A stretch of 38,171 nt of DNA from Virgibacillus sp. AGTR (GCF_016919725.2 NZ_JAJERH010000040.1:1-38171), one strand, 5' to 3'; numbered from the stretch's first letter, positions 8,294-17,175 are shown. Translations and numbers: made by a program. Notes: generated by a model from the sequence alone, not told the origin.

Positions 8294-10045
8294 TTATGCA
8301 TGTTGTCTATTCATGATCTCTTCACGATCCTGATATTGAATCTCATAAATACGCTGGTAAGCTCCCTGATTTTGTAACAGAAAATCATGTGTACCTCGCT
8401 CTACAACCTCACCATCCTCTAAAACAATGATTTCATCCGCGTGCTTTAAGGATGATATTCGATGGGCAATGATAAACGAGGTTCTACCTTTCATTACTTC
8501 TTTAAGTGCCTTTTGTATTTTAAATTCCGTCTCCATGTCTACAGCAGAAGTTGCATCATCTAACACGAGAATACTTGGATTAATACAGATTGCTCTGGCA
8601 ATGGCAATTCGTTGTTTCTGACCACCAGATAGCCCCATTCCTCGCTCCCCAAGCATCGTTTCATATCCATTTGGCATCTTCATAATAAAATCATGTGCTT
8701 GTGCTCGCATGGCTGCATCTATAATCTGTTCTTCTGAAACATTTGGGTTTCCGTATGCAATATTCTCTCTTATTGTTGTTGAAAACAGAAACGGCTCCTG
8801 CAATACAAATCCAATTGCTTGACGTAAGGTTTTAATGCGGTAGTCGGAAACAGCTCTCCCATCAACTAGAACCTCACCTTTTTCAGGCTCATAGAATCTT
8901 GTTATTAATTGAGTAATACTTGTTTTTCCTGAACCAGTTGACCCAATTAAGCCAACTACTTTCCCTGGTGGGGCATCAAATGAAATGTCTTTTAGGGCAG
9001 AATCATCGTTTTCAGAATAGGTTAATGTCACATTATTAAACGTTACATGGCCTTTAATAGGCTGATCGATAGCTGTTTCACTTTCCTCTATATCCTCTTT
9101 AGCTTCAAGTATTTCTAGCAATCGTTCAGCAGAAGCTTTTGCTTGAGAAAATTGATTGACAACAAAACCCAGATTCATTAGCGGACCCATAATGTACCAA
9201 ACCAGGCTAAAGAATGCGACGAGTTCACCAATAGATAAATTGCCGTTAATTACTAGGTAACCTCCAAATGCCAGTAAAGCCACGGCACAAAAGTTACCTA
9301 TAAATTCCATTAAAGGAAAATATTTAGACCATATGAAAGATGTTTTTAAATAGTTTTGTCGGTAATCATCATTGCTTACAGAAAATCTCCCTATTTCAAA
9401 ATCCTCTCTGGATAAAGATTTTACTGTATTCATCCCACTAATATTTTCCTGCACTCTTGTATTTAACTTTCCAAACGACTTACGAATTTTCCGAAATGCT
9501 GGATGAACCCGTTTATCGAACTGATACACAACGATTCCAAGAAAAGGCATTGCTGCCATCGTAACCAAGGCTAGCGGCACTGAAAAATAAAACATTACTC
9601 CTAAACTAATACCGATCAGTAAAATGATGCGCAGTAATTCAGAAAAACCAAATGATAGGAAAAAACGAAATCCTTCTACATCAGCGGTTAATCGTGACAT
9701 GATGTCACCTGTTTTTGCATTGTCATAGTATTTAAAAGAGAGCCTTTGTAGTTTATCGTATAGTGCGTCACGTAATTTATATACAGCTATAATCCCAAAT
9801 AAATCTCCTAAATATTGATGATAAAACGTAGCAAACCCCTTAAATATCATTAACAATAAAAATGCTCCTGAAATATACGGTATCAATTCATACTGATCAG
9901 CCAAAACGACGTTATCAATCGTCTGTTGCAATATAATTGGATACACAACGGTAATGACTGTAACAAAGAATAAGAAGAATAATGACAGCATTAAATATTT
10001 CTTGTACGGCCAAAAGAATTGCTTTAGCTTTTTAAATGTGTCCAA
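8294..10045 (-). CDS. ABC exporter half-transporter, degenerate-site partner
   Basis: A 583-residue exporter half: six membrane helices, then an ATPase domain with Walker A GSTGSGKT (about residue 367), a canonical signature LSGGQKQ and Walker B ILVLDDATSAVD (about 491). An Asp replaces the catalytic Glu after Walker B, the mark of the non-hydrolysing site in heterodimeric exporters. The start is taken as TTG 10045, since AAAGGAGGG sits 6 bases before it and the protein then begins fM-DTFKKLKQFFWPYKK. A longer frame from 10111 would read through that ribosome site. It is first in a two-gene operon. Confidence 0.87.
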   Translation of the reverse strand: MDTFKKLKQFFWPYKKYLMLSLFFLFFVTVITVVYPIILQQTIDNVVLADQYELIPYISGAFLLLMIFKGFATFYHQYLGDLFGIIAVYKLRDALYDKLQRLSFKYYDNAKTGDIMSRLTADVEGFRFFLSFGFSELLRIILLIGISLGVMFYFSVPLALVTMAAMPFLGIVVYQFDKRVHPAFRKIRKSFGKLNTRVQENISGMNTVKSLSREDFEIGRFSVSNDDYRQNYLKTSFIWSKYFPLMEFIGNFCAVALLAFGGYLVINGNLSIGELVAFFSLVWYIMGPLMNLGFVVNQFSQAKASAERLLEILEAKEDIEESETAIDQPIKGHVTFNNVTLTYSENDDSALKDISFDAPPGKVVGLIGSTGSGKTSITQLITRFYEPEKGEVLVDGRAVSDYRIKTLRQAIGFVLQEPFLFSTTIRENIAYGNPNVSEEQIIDAAMRAQAHDFIMKMPNGYETMLGERGMGLSGGQKQRIAIARAICINPSILVLDDATSAVDMETEFKIQKALKEVMKGRTSFIIAHRISSLKHADEIIVLEDGEVVERGTHDFLLQNQGAYQRIYEIQYQDREEIMNRQHA

Positions 10046-10302
10046 GTGTTTCCCTCCTTTAGATGAATTTCCGTAATTACTAATATAACGGGTTCCGAAA
10101 TAAATATCCACTCTTTTAACTCAATTTTTTAAATTTTTTTCAAGTTATTATTTTTAAGAATTATGAATGTGTATGAACCCTTCATTCAATGGCTTGACCT
10201 ATTAAAATATAAAACATGAATAGTTACATGATCAAACTTTTATCTTATTACCTTTATAGCATAAACGAACAATCGTTCTTATATATAATATTTTTTCCCA
10301 AA

Positions 10303-10328
10303 CAAAAACCTCTGCTTCGTTGCAGAGG
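10303..10328 (-). terminator. Terminator of ykuV
   Basis: A 7-bp stem (CCTCTGC at 10309-10315, GCAGAGG at 10322-10328) with a 6-base loop is followed on the minus strand by TTTTT. It lies 7 bases past the ykuV stop. The rest of the AT-rich stretch 10112-10300 shows no gene. Confidence 0.85.
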
Positions 10329-10335
10329 CCTATTG

Positions 10336-10788
10336 TTAGTTATTTTCAGCATGTACCAATCGCTGGATTCGCTGTTCAAGCATATTGGTATTACTTTTTC
10401 CCTTTTGTACAAAACGTAGTATTCCTGATTTATCAAATAGATAAAACGACGGAACATAATTCAATCCAAATGCATCTGTTATCTCATCATTGTTATCTAC
10501 AATAATCGGTTCATGCATACCATAATTAGCTACAACTAGTTTGATTTTCTTCATGTTCTTATCACTTATAGAACGTGGTATATGAACTGAAATAACCTGT
10601 AAATTCCCTTGATAAGTATCTCGTAATTGATTAATTCTAGGAATGGCTTTTTTACATAGATGACAACTGACAGACCAAAAATGGATGAATGTTGGTTTTG
10701 AGCCGATTAAATCTTCCTTGGTAATCGAATCACTGTTTAACCAATTAGTGGCTCCATTTAATTCCGGCATCTCATCACGTAAACGCAT
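10336..10788 (-). CDS. ykuV: Thiol-disulfide oxidoreductase YkuV
   Basis: A 150-residue cytoplasmic thioredoxin-fold protein of the TlpA/ResA type without signal peptide. The redox motif WSVSCHLC places the active cysteines at 42 and 45, and the cis-proline segment is YVPSF near residue 111. Sequence and length match B. subtilis YkuV, which reduces disulfides. The start ATG 10788 has TTTAGGAGGTAG upstream. It is the last gene of the leftward yku cluster, 105 bases after ykuS, and ends at its own hairpin. Confidence 0.92.
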   Translation of the reverse strand: MRLRDEMPELNGATNWLNSDSITKEDLIGSKPTFIHFWSVSCHLCKKAIPRINQLRDTYQGNLQVISVHIPRSISDKNMKKIKLVVANYGMHEPIIVDNNDEITDAFGLNYVPSFYLFDKSGILRFVQKGKSNTNMLEQRIQRLVHAENN

Positions 10789-10893
10789 GCTACTACCTCC
10801 TAAAGTATCCTTAAATTCAACCGTCTACCCATACCTATATATGAATAGTTGGATAAAATGGTTCGTTGAAAATAAGAATATTTAAGAGAAAAA

Positions 10894-11142
10894 TTAATCT
10901 AATTTATGATTTACCATTTGGCAAACATCATTTGCACTGAATCCTTGAGCATTAATTACAGCACCAGCAATTTGTGTATCCGTCACACCCATTAAATTCT
11001 TATCCTGTCCAGAAATAATACAACAATCACAATATGCAGCATCGTCTGCATTTTTTAAATCTACAACCTCATGTCCCATCTCCATTAATGCCTCTTTAAC
11101 ATCTGTTAATGTTTCTTCCACACCAATACGTGCCACTTTCAT
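10894..11142 (-). CDS. ykuS: UPF0180 protein YkuS
   Basis: An 82-residue protein of the UPF0180 family (B. subtilis YkuS, about 81 residues). It contains an unusual cysteine pair and a further Cys (DCCIISGQD near 39-47, C74) in an otherwise small soluble fold. No biochemical role is established. The start ATG 11142 has AGAGGAGGCA directly upstream. It follows ykuR by 63 bases on the same strand, so it may be co-transcribed with the lysine-pathway genes. Confidence 0.88.
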   Translation of the reverse strand: MKVARIGVEETLTDVKEALMEMGHEVVDLKNADDAAYCDCCIISGQDKNLMGVTDTQIAGAVINAQGFSANDVCQMVNHKLD

Positions 11143-11205
11143 TGCCTCCTCTATATATTTAATTCATATATAGATTTTGCAACTAATAAGAAAGATATAC
11201 AAAAG

Positions 11206-12321
11206 CTATAAAGAAAGCATCTTAATTGTTTTTGTAACAGCTTCTACTCCCACAAATAATGCGTCCTCATCAGGATTTAACTGTGCGTGGTGAAGACCAT
11301 ATTCAGAATCTACTCCTAGCCAAAACATAAATCCGGGTATATCTTTTAACATATACCCAAAATCCTCACCAGTCATTGCGGCATCTGCTTGTATATAATT
11401 CAGATCAGTCGCTTGAATTATTTCGGAAAAACGTTCCACCAGCTGGTGATCATTATACACCTGATAATAATTGGCACCATAATCAAGTGTAATGGAACAA
11501 TCATAGGCCATTTCAAAACCTTTAGCCATTTTCTCCAGTCGATTTTTTACCGTCTGAATAGCATTAGGATGTTCGGTTCGAATCGTTCCCTCCAGCCTTG
11601 CTGTCTCTGCAATCGCATTCTGAACAAATCCACTTTCCATTTTTCCTATAGTGACAACCGCACCCTCCAGCGGGTTTATGTTTCTCGAAACAATTTGCTG
11701 CATCTGCACGATAAAACTACTTGCAGCAACCGCCATATCCCTTGTTAAATGCGGATATGCAGCGTGTCCACCTTTGCCAGTAAAATCTAAATAAAGTTCA
11801 CTAGTATTAGCAAATAACAGCCCTGGTTTACTAGATACTGTACCTACTGGTAGTTCTGGAGCAATATGCAAAGCAAAGATTACATCTGGACGCCAATCAT
11901 TAAATTGTTCAGACTGCATTAATGGAAGTGCACCACCAGGTCCTTCTTCGGCAGGCTGGAATATAAATAAACAATTATCCTTAATCGGATTTTCAATCAT
12001 GTGCTGTAATGCTCCAAGTCCAATGGTCATATGAAAATCATGACCACAAGCATGCATCTTTCCTTGATGCAAGGAAGAAAACGCTAAATTGGTCTTTTCC
12101 ATAATTGGTAATCCATCCATATCAGCTCGAAAACCTATGGTTTTCTCCGGAGCTAATCCCGCTACAAATACAAGTATACCTGTTTTCCATAATTGAATAG
12201 ACACTCGATCAGTCTGGAAATCTTTAATTTTTTCAAGCAAGTATTGCTGTGTTTTTATTTCTTGAAATCCTAGTTCGGGTATCTGATGTAGATCTCTTCT
12301 AATCTCTTTTAGTTCTAGCAT
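11206..12321 (-). CDS. ykuR: N-acetyldiaminopimelate deacetylase
   Basis: A 371-residue M20 metallopeptidase-family amidohydrolase that removes acetate from N-acetyl-LL-diaminopimelate in the acetylase branch of lysine and peptidoglycan-precursor synthesis. Visible motifs are [16 protein letters not shown] (metal ligand His), QPAEEGPGG (catalytic and ligand Glu) and [14 protein letters not shown] near the C-terminus. The gene starts 13 bases after dapH. Its ribosome site (TAGGGA) is modest, so coupling to dapH is likely. That pairing makes the diaminopimelate role more secure than for M20 enzymes in general. Confidence 0.92.
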   Translation of the reverse strand: MLELKEIRRDLHQIPELGFQEIKTQQYLLEKIKDFQTDRVSIQLWKTGILVFVAGLAPEKTIGFRADMDGLPIMEKTNLAFSSLHQGKMHACGHDFHMTIGLGALQHMIENPIKDNCLFIFQPAEEGPGGALPLMQSEQFNDWRPDVIFALHIAPELPVGTVSSKPGLLFANTSELYLDFTGKGGHAAYPHLTRDMAVAASSFIVQMQQIVSRNINPLEGAVVTIGKMESGFVQNAIAETARLEGTIRTEHPNAIQTVKNRLEKMAKGFEMAYDCSITLDYGANYYQVYNDHQLVERFSEIIQATDLNYIQADAAMTGEDFGYMLKDIPGFMFWLGVDSEYGLHHAQLNPDEDALFVGVEAVTKTIKMLSL

Positions 12322-12334
12322 ATTTATTCCCTAC

Positions 12335-13054
12335 TTAGTCATTTAATTTCCGTAGCTCTTGTTTGATCTCTGTCTTTGATTTTGTATTCTCATCGATTTC
12401 TTTTAATACTTTTGCAGGCGTGCCAGCAACCAATGTGTTTGGCGCAACATCCTTTGTAACAATTGCTCCAGCTGCAACGATTGCTCCTTTCCCTATCGTA
12501 ACACCTTCCAACACAACTACATTTGCTCCAATTACCACATCATCTTCTACGACAACCGGTTTTGCAGATGGTGGTTCAATAACCCCAGCAAGAACGGTTC
12601 CTGCGCCAATATGACAATTCTTACCAACTGTCGCACGCCCACCCAGCACAGCGTTCATATCAATCATCGTTCCTGCGCCAATAACAGAACCGATATTTAT
12701 CATTGCTCCCATCATAATGACACAACCGTCACCAATTTCTACTTGATCACGAATTACAGCACCTGGTTCAATACGAGCATTAATTCCTTTTAAATCTAGT
12801 AATGGAATTGCCGAATTTCTGCGATCATTTTCCAGCACATAATCCTCTATAACATCTTTATTATTCTCTAATAGGCTCTTGATTGTTTCCCATTCTCCAA
12901 ATAAGACACCACTTTTACTCTCCAAAAACGATTGAATCGATTTATCTAATTCTAATTGACTTAAATCATTACCCTTTATATATACTTTCACTGGTGTACT
13001 TTTTTTGCTGTTTGAGATAAAGCTTATAATTTCATTTGCATCCATCATATTCAT
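12335..13054 (-). CDS. dapH: Tetrahydrodipicolinate N-acetyltransferase
   Basis: A 239-residue left-handed beta-helix acetyltransferase. An N-terminal alpha/beta part (1-85) is followed by hexapeptide repeats such as [11 protein letters not shown] and [19 protein letters not shown], and then a charged C-terminal tail. It acetylates tetrahydrodipicolinate with acetyl-CoA, the first step of the acetylated diaminopimelate branch. The sequence is very close to B. subtilis YkuQ/DapH (N-terminus [12 protein letters not shown] there, [12 protein letters not shown] here). The start ATG 13054 has AGGAGG 10 bases upstream. It heads an operon with ykuR. Confidence 0.95.
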   Translation of the reverse strand: MNMMDANEIISFISNSKKSTPVKVYIKGNDLSQLELDKSIQSFLESKSGVLFGEWETIKSLLENNKDVIEDYVLENDRRNSAIPLLDLKGINARIEPGAVIRDQVEIGDGCVIMMGAMINIGSVIGAGTMIDMNAVLGGRATVGKNCHIGAGTVLAGVIEPPSAKPVVVEDDVVIGANVVVLEGVTIGKGAIVAAGAIVTKDVAPNTLVAGTPAKVLKEIDENTKSKTEIKQELRKLND

Positions 13055-13088
13055 TATTTCGTATCCTCCTATTTATGTACTATCTTTT

Positions 13089-13117
13089 AATTTAGCAGAT
13101 AGCTTTTTTCGTCGCAA
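13089..13117 (-). promoter_or_regulatory. Probable sigma-A promoter for dapH-ykuR
   Basis: On the minus strand TTGCGA (13112-13117) and TAAATT (13089-13094) are separated by exactly 17 bases, about 35 bases before the dapH start. Both hexamers are imperfect. No lysine riboswitch or T-box structure was seen in the short leader. Confidence 0.45.
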
Positions 13118-13140
13118 TTATTATCCATTATGTAAATTCC

Positions 13141-13394
13141 TAAAGAGGCTTTTACAAATAATCTTATCTAGATTATCCCTGTTCATTAAAGCAATGAAAG
13201 AGACTAAAGCAAAAGTATTTCTTCAAAAAATAACCCGAACGAATCAGTTCGGATTATTTTGGTATCATCGCTCTAGCAAAATACTTCGCTTTTTCAAGGA
13301 GTCTACTTATTTTGCCTGCGTTTCGTATAAACACTTAAATTTTTATTGTTCCGTTTTTGGGGGTTAACTATTTTAGTTTCGTCCCAGCATCTTC
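13141..13394. repeat. Degenerate family A repeat, copy 4
   Basis: The left end TAAAGAGGCTTTTACAAA (13141-13158) and the right end TTTTAGTTTCGTCCCAGC (13372-13389) resemble the family A termini. Inside is a hairpin, CCGAAC/GTTCGG near 13232-13250. The right boundary abuts the darB stop codon at 13395. This accounts for most of the 340-base gap; no ORF is credible within it. Confidence 0.5.
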
Positions 13395-13838
13395 TCATGA
13401 TTTTTGTGTATAAATGTCTTTTTTAACTTGCTTTAAAATGGCTCTTCTTGTTAGAATCCCATCAAAATATCCATCACTATCAGCCACACAGACAAAAGGA
13501 TGGTTAATAACTGTATTTAAGCCTTTAAGTAACGAATCTTCTTTTGATAAGCAAGGTATTTCTTCATTTAAAACATCCTTAACAAGGATGTCAGAAAGCC
13601 GCTCAAACTCAAAACGTTCAAGCCCTAATATTTGATTTAATATATTGGTTTTAGCTATTGTTCCAATTAATTTATAAGATGCATCAAGAACCGGAACTGC
13701 GGAATATCCAGACTTTACCAATACAAGCAAAGCATGCTCTAATGGATTATTTACTTGTACATGTGCAACCTTCTCGGAAGAAATCATCACATCACCAACA
13801 GATAGATCAGTTAATTGCTTATCTTGCAACATACTCAT
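13395..13838 (-). CDS. darB: DarB (YkuL), CBS-domain c-di-AMP receptor
   Basis: A 147-residue protein made of two CBS domains (about 8-66 and 85-143), matching B. subtilis YkuL. YkuL is now called DarB: it binds c-di-AMP and in the free form activates the stringent-response enzyme Rel and pyruvate carboxylase. The Listeria counterpart is CbpB. The segment MISSEKVAHVQVNNPLEHAL is conserved with DarB. I take ATG 13838 as start because GGGGTGATGTG precedes it and length equals the homologue; an ATG at 13856 lacks a ribosome site. It heads the leftward yku block but is separated from dapH by a repeat. Confidence 0.87.
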   Translation of the reverse strand: MSMLQDKQLTDLSVGDVMISSEKVAHVQVNNPLEHALLVLVKSGYSAVPVLDASYKLIGTIAKTNILNQILGLERFEFERLSDILVKDVLNEEIPCLSKEDSLLKGLNTVINHPFVCVADSDGYFDGILTRRAILKQVKKDIYTQKS

Positions 13839-13964
13839 CACATCACCCCTTATCATACTTTCATAGAAGGTACAGTTTCGTATCCATTTTATTAACCCAC
13901 CAAACTACATTCTATATTTTACCATAGTGTAGAAATAAGAAAAACGAAACAAGCTAATTTTGGT

Positions 13965-13993
13965 TTGCAAAAGCAACTTATAAAAGTTATAAT
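13965..13993 (+). promoter_or_regulatory. Sigma-A promoter of czrA-czcD
   Basis: TTGCAA (13965-13970), a 17-base spacer, and a perfect TATAAT (13988-13993). It lies 38 bases before the czrA start, and its -10 overlaps the operator by two bases. Confidence 0.75.
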
Positions 13994-14011
13994 ATGAACA
14001 TATGATCATAT
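13992..14011. promoter_or_regulatory. CzrA/ArsR-type operator
   Basis: The imperfect palindrome ATATGAACATATGATCATAT spans the start-point region. It matches the ATATGAAC-type half sites bound by CzrA/SmtB repressors. Binding here would block the overlapping -10, so the zinc sensor probably represses its own operon until zinc binds. Confidence 0.75.
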
Positions 14012-14030
14012 AGTATTGGAGAGAGAAAAA

Positions 14031-14333
14031 ATGGATTATAATCCAATTGATGAACAATTAATCGATGCTGTTTCACAAACGTTTAAAGCTTTATCTGATC
14101 CAACTCGTATTAAAATCTTACATTTACTCTTCCATAAAGAGTGTTCTGTCAGTGAGATCGCAGATTGCCTAAAAATGAATCAATCTACCATTTCACATCA
14201 GTTAAAGTATCTTAAACAGCTAAGACTAGTTAAAAACCGACGAGAAAAGACCATGTATTATTATTCTCCCGATGATTATCACGTTATGAATTTATTAGAA
14301 CAAACTATTGAGCACAGTAAACATACACGATAG
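14031..14333 (+). CDS. czrA: CzrA-type zinc-responsive ArsR/SmtB repressor
   Basis: A 100-residue winged-helix repressor. The DNA-recognition helix lies around CSVSEIADCLKMNQSTISHQ (38-57). The C-terminal helix has D82, H84, H95 and H98, which reproduces the spacing of the alpha-5 zinc site of CzrA (D-x-H...H-x-x-H), so it should sense zinc or cobalt rather than arsenic. The start is ATG 14031, since GGAGAGAG at 14018-14025 is its ribosome site; the TTG at 14016 lies upstream of that site. It is followed 11 bases later by czcD, the expected target, and preceded by a matching operator. Confidence 0.92.
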   Translation: MDYNPIDEQLIDAVSQTFKALSDPTRIKILHLLFHKECSVSEIADCLKMNQSTISHQLKYLKQLRLVKNRREKTMYYYSPDDYHVMNLLEQTIEHSKHTR

Positions 14334-14344
14334 GAGGCTTGATT

Positions 14345-15256
14345 ATGGGACATGATCATGACCATCACCATGGTCACCATCATCATACAAGTAACAAGAG
14401 GGTACTATTCTGGAGCTTCATCATGATTACGGCGTTTATGATAATTGAAGCAGTTGGAGGTTTGCTAACAAATAGTCTTGCTTTACTATCAGATGCTGGA
14501 CATATGTTGAGTGATGCAGCTGCATTAGGATTAAGTCTTTTAGCATTTAAAATTGGCGAGCGACAAGCGACTACTTCAAAAACATATGGTTATCGTAGAT
14601 TTGAAATCATCGCAGCGTTTATTAATGGCATAACATTGGTGCTTATTTCCCTCTATATTTTCTATGAAGCTTTTCATCGTTTTATGGATCCGCCAAATGT
14701 CAGTGCCAATATGATGATTATTGCCGTAATTGGGTTTATCGTTAATATCATTGTAGCTTGGATGCTGATGCGCGGAGACTCAGAAGATAACCTTAACATT
14801 AAAAGTGCATTACTTCATGTTTTAGGTGATCTCTTAGGTTCAGTTGGAGCCATCGTAGCAGGTATACTCATACTGCTTTTCGGTTGGAATATTGCCGATC
14901 CAATAGCTAGTGTAATCGTCGCCATTTTAATCTTAATTTCAGGTTTCAGAGTGACCAAGGAATCTATCCATATATTAATGGAAGGAAAGCCCGTGCATAT
15001 AGATGTAAAAGAAATTAAAACAGCATTATTAAAGTTACAAGGAATAAAAGATGTGCATGATTTACATGTTTGGTCAATTACCTCTGAGTTTCCAGCGTTG
15101 AGTTGTCATGTAGTTGTTGATGATTCTATCCATCGTGATGACTTACTTAAACAAGCAAATCAGGTATTAAAAGACCAGTTTCATATATCGCATTGCACCA
15201 TTCAAATGGAAGGTCTTCATACACCCTTTCAAGAAGATTGTGATTCCTGTCCTTAA
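14345..15256 (+). CDS. czcD: CzcD cation-diffusion-facilitator zinc exporter
   Basis: A 303-residue CDF antiporter that expels zinc (also cobalt or cadmium in relatives). It opens with a His-rich cytoplasmic tail (HDHDHHHGHHHH). Six membrane helices follow, with HMLSD in helix 2 and HVLGD in helix 5; this two-His, two-Asp site is typical of zinc-selective members. A cytoplasmic ferredoxin-like domain ends in EDCDSCP, a further possible metal site. The start ATG 14345 is 7 bases after AGGAGG; the TTG at 14339 is too close. It is co-transcribed with czrA. Confidence 0.94.
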   Translation: MGHDHDHHHGHHHHTSNKRVLFWSFIMITAFMIIEAVGGLLTNSLALLSDAGHMLSDAAALGLSLLAFKIGERQATTSKTYGYRRFEIIAAFINGITLVLISLYIFYEAFHRFMDPPNVSANMMIIAVIGFIVNIIVAWMLMRGDSEDNLNIKSALLHVLGDLLGSVGAIVAGILILLFGWNIADPIASVIVAILILISGFRVTKESIHILMEGKPVHIDVKEIKTALLKLQGIKDVHDLHVWSITSEFPALSCHVVVDDSIHRDDLLKQANQVLKDQFHISHCTIQMEGLHTPFQEDCDSCP

Positions 15257-15273
15257 ACGCTACCGAGATTAGG

Positions 15274-15306
15274 AGTGTCTGCCTTATTTTGGCGGACACT
15301 TCTTTC
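15274..15306 (+). terminator. Terminator of czrA-czcD
   Basis: AGTGTCTGCC (15274-15283) pairs with GGCGGACACT (15291-15300) with one G-T wobble and a 7-base loop, followed by TCTTTCT. Confidence 0.8.
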
Positions 15307-15487
15307 TATGTGAATATGCTCTCCTCCCAATAACAACAGTTCCTAAAACAAATACAGTAGCTCGTTTTTCATTATTTAAACGGTTTAATACCTATCCATT
15401 TTATCGTATGTTCTTATGAATCAAATGTCAAGTAATTAACTGACTATTCCGATAAAAAGTGTGGCTAATTCAATTTTTCACTATTCG

Positions 15488-15496
15488 TGTTATAAT
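15488..15496 (+). promoter_or_regulatory. Extended -10 promoter for ykuE
   Basis: TGTTATAAT at 15488-15496 is an extended -10 (TGnTATAAT), 37 bases before ykuE; the -35 is poor. The remainder of 15310-15480 shows nothing recognisable. Confidence 0.55.
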
Positions 15497-15532
15497 TTTG
15501 TTCTAATGCATGTCGAGAAAGGTTTGTAACCA

Positions 15533-16387
15533 ATGAACAGAAGATCATTTTTAAAAAAAGCGCTTGGTAGTTTCCTTGCGTTACTAGGGCTAAGCGGCGG
15601 AACATACTATTATGCAAAAGAAATTGAGCCTATACTTCTTCACATAAATAAAAACAGAATCTCATCTAAAAAAATAAACCCTGCATTTCAGGATTTTAAA
15701 ATCATTCAATTTTCAGATACTCATATTGGATTTCATTACACATTAGAACAACTCCATGAACTTGTTCTCAAAATCAATGGACTAGAACCTGATTTAATAG
15801 TATTTACTGGTGACCTTGTGGATGAGCCCCACACCTTTCAATGGGATGATAAAATTGTAAATATTTTAAGTAAATTAACCGCTCCTAAAGGAAAATATTG
15901 GATCTACGGAAACCATGACCATGGGGGATATGGGACAGAGATAGTGATGAAAGTAATGGAAAATGCTGGTTTTCATCTTTTACAAAACAATCACACAACA
16001 ATCGACGTTAACGGAGCGCAATTGACACTAGCAGGGATTGATGATGTTATGCTTGGCAAACCAGACTTACAATCAACACTTACTGAAGCTAATCCTGAAC
16101 TTTTTACCATATTACTTGCTCATGAACCTGATTTTGCTGATCAAGCCGTGAATTACCCTGTAGATGTCCAATTATCTGGGCATAGTCATGGTGGACAAGT
16201 AAGATTGCCATTTATTGGTCACCTCTATACACCTGCATATGCTGAAAAATATGTGCAAGGAAAATATTCGTTAAATGATGATAAGCTTTTATTATTTGTA
16301 AATAGCGGAATCGGAACTACTAGACTGCCCTATCGATTTTTATGTAAACCAGAGATTCACCTCTATACCCTTGAACATCATAGTTAA
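15533..16387 (+). CDS. ykuE: Tat-exported metallophosphoesterase YkuE
   Basis: A 284-residue calcineurin-like phosphoesterase. The N-terminus MNRRSFLKKALGSF is a twin-arginine signal (RRSFLK), so it is exported folded, with metals bound. Metal motifs are SDTH (D62, H64), GDLVD (D94), GNHDHGG (N127, H128), HEPD and SGHSHGGQ. B. subtilis YkuE is a known Tat substrate of the cell wall with Mn/Zn-dependent phosphoesterase activity on lipids. No TatA/TatC pair is in this window (B. subtilis has tatAy/tatCy for YwbN and YkuE), so the exporter must be elsewhere. It is monocistronic. Confidence 0.92.
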   Translation: MNRRSFLKKALGSFLALLGLSGGTYYYAKEIEPILLHINKNRISSKKINPAFQDFKIIQFSDTHIGFHYTLEQLHELVLKINGLEPDLIVFTGDLVDEPHTFQWDDKIVNILSKLTAPKGKYWIYGNHDHGGYGTEIVMKVMENAGFHLLQNNHTTIDVNGAQLTLAGIDDVMLGKPDLQSTLTEANPELFTILLAHEPDFADQAVNYPVDVQLSGHSHGGQVRLPFIGHLYTPAYAEKYVQGKYSLNDDKLLLFVNSGIGTTRLPYRFLCKPEIHLYTLEHHS

Positions 16388-16559
16388 CCTTCAGGCTATT
16401 TATTAATGTCAACTAATTATATGTTAGCGCAGAAACAAAATACCTAATAAAACACACACTATCACTATTTCAGTATTTTGTTAACAATTTATACATGGTA
16501 TTTTAGGGCTTTCCATGCTACACTTAATGGGATTTCAAACACGTATGGAGGTTTTACAT

Positions 16560-17138
16560 ATGCGGACAACGTGTAAATTCATTTTACCCTTAGTGTTTTT
16601 ATTATTATTATTAGCTGCTTGCGGAAATAAATATCAAGGCGACTACTCTGTTGAAGTAAAGGACTTTTCATTCACGAACCAAGATGGTGAAAATGTCTCC
16701 AAAAGTGAGTTAGATGGTGACTTTTGGATTGCGGATTTTATTTTCACAAATTGTGAGACGGTTTGTCCCCCAATGACATCCAATATGGCTAATCTACAAA
16801 CCCAACTAAAAGAAGCTGGCTTAGATGATGTTCGTCTTGTTTCGTTCAGTGTAGATCCAGATAATGATACGCCAGAAAAATTAAAGGAATTTGGAGAGTC
16901 CAGGGGTGCATCTTTTGATAACTGGGATTTCCTAACCGGTTATGAATTTGACAAAATCAAAGAGTTTTCTATTAAATCATTTAAAGCACCTCTAGAAATA
17001 CCAGCAGACTCTGATCAGGTCATGCATAGCGTTTATTTCTACATCATTTCTCCAGATGGTGACTTTATTTATCGATTTGATGGAAGAAAGCCAGATGAAG
17101 TGAAAAAAATCGTTCCAACGATTCAAGATTTGAAATAA
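16560..17138 (+). CDS. ypmQ: SCO1/SenC copper-chaperone lipoprotein
   Basis: A 192-residue lipoprotein (lipobox LLAAC, Cys 21) of the SCO1 family, which loads copper into the CuA site of cytochrome c oxidase on the outer membrane face. The copper ligands are present: C65 and C69 in FTNCETVCPP and H156 in VMHSVYF. It corresponds to B. subtilis YpmQ. The start is ATG 16560 with GGAGG 8 bases upstream; an earlier ATG at 16515 would put extra residues before the signal peptide. It is monocistronic and ends at a strong hairpin. Confidence 0.92.
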   Translation: MRTTCKFILPLVFLLLLLAACGNKYQGDYSVEVKDFSFTNQDGENVSKSELDGDFWIADFIFTNCETVCPPMTSNMANLQTQLKEAGLDDVRLVSFSVDPDNDTPEKLKEFGESRGASFDNWDFLTGYEFDKIKEFSIKSFKAPLEIPADSDQVMHSVYFYIISPDGDFIYRFDGRKPDEVKKIVPTIQDLK

Positions 17139-17145
17139 CGTAATA

Positions 17146-17175
17146 ACGAGCAGATAAGTTCTGCTCGTTTCTGTT
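17146..17175 (+). terminator. Terminator of ypmQ
   Basis: ACGAGCAGA (17146-17154) and TCTGCTCGT (17160-17168) form a perfect 9-bp stem, then TTCTGTTG. Confidence 0.85.

Noticed and set aside
10046-10111. Longer start for the first ABC exporter gene
   Set aside because: The extension reads through the AAAGGAGGG ribosome site; TTG 10045 fits family length.
11389-11748. 119-codon plus-strand ORF opposite ykuR
   Set aside because: Antisense shadow of a conserved M20 enzyme with no ribosome site.
12363-12793. Plus-strand ORFs opposite dapH
   Set aside because: They are antisense to a clearly conserved gene, lack ribosome sites and resemble no protein.
13005-13367. 120-codon plus-strand ORF between dapH and darB
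   Set aside because: It overlaps the dapH start, runs through the promoter and a repeat, and has no ribosome site.
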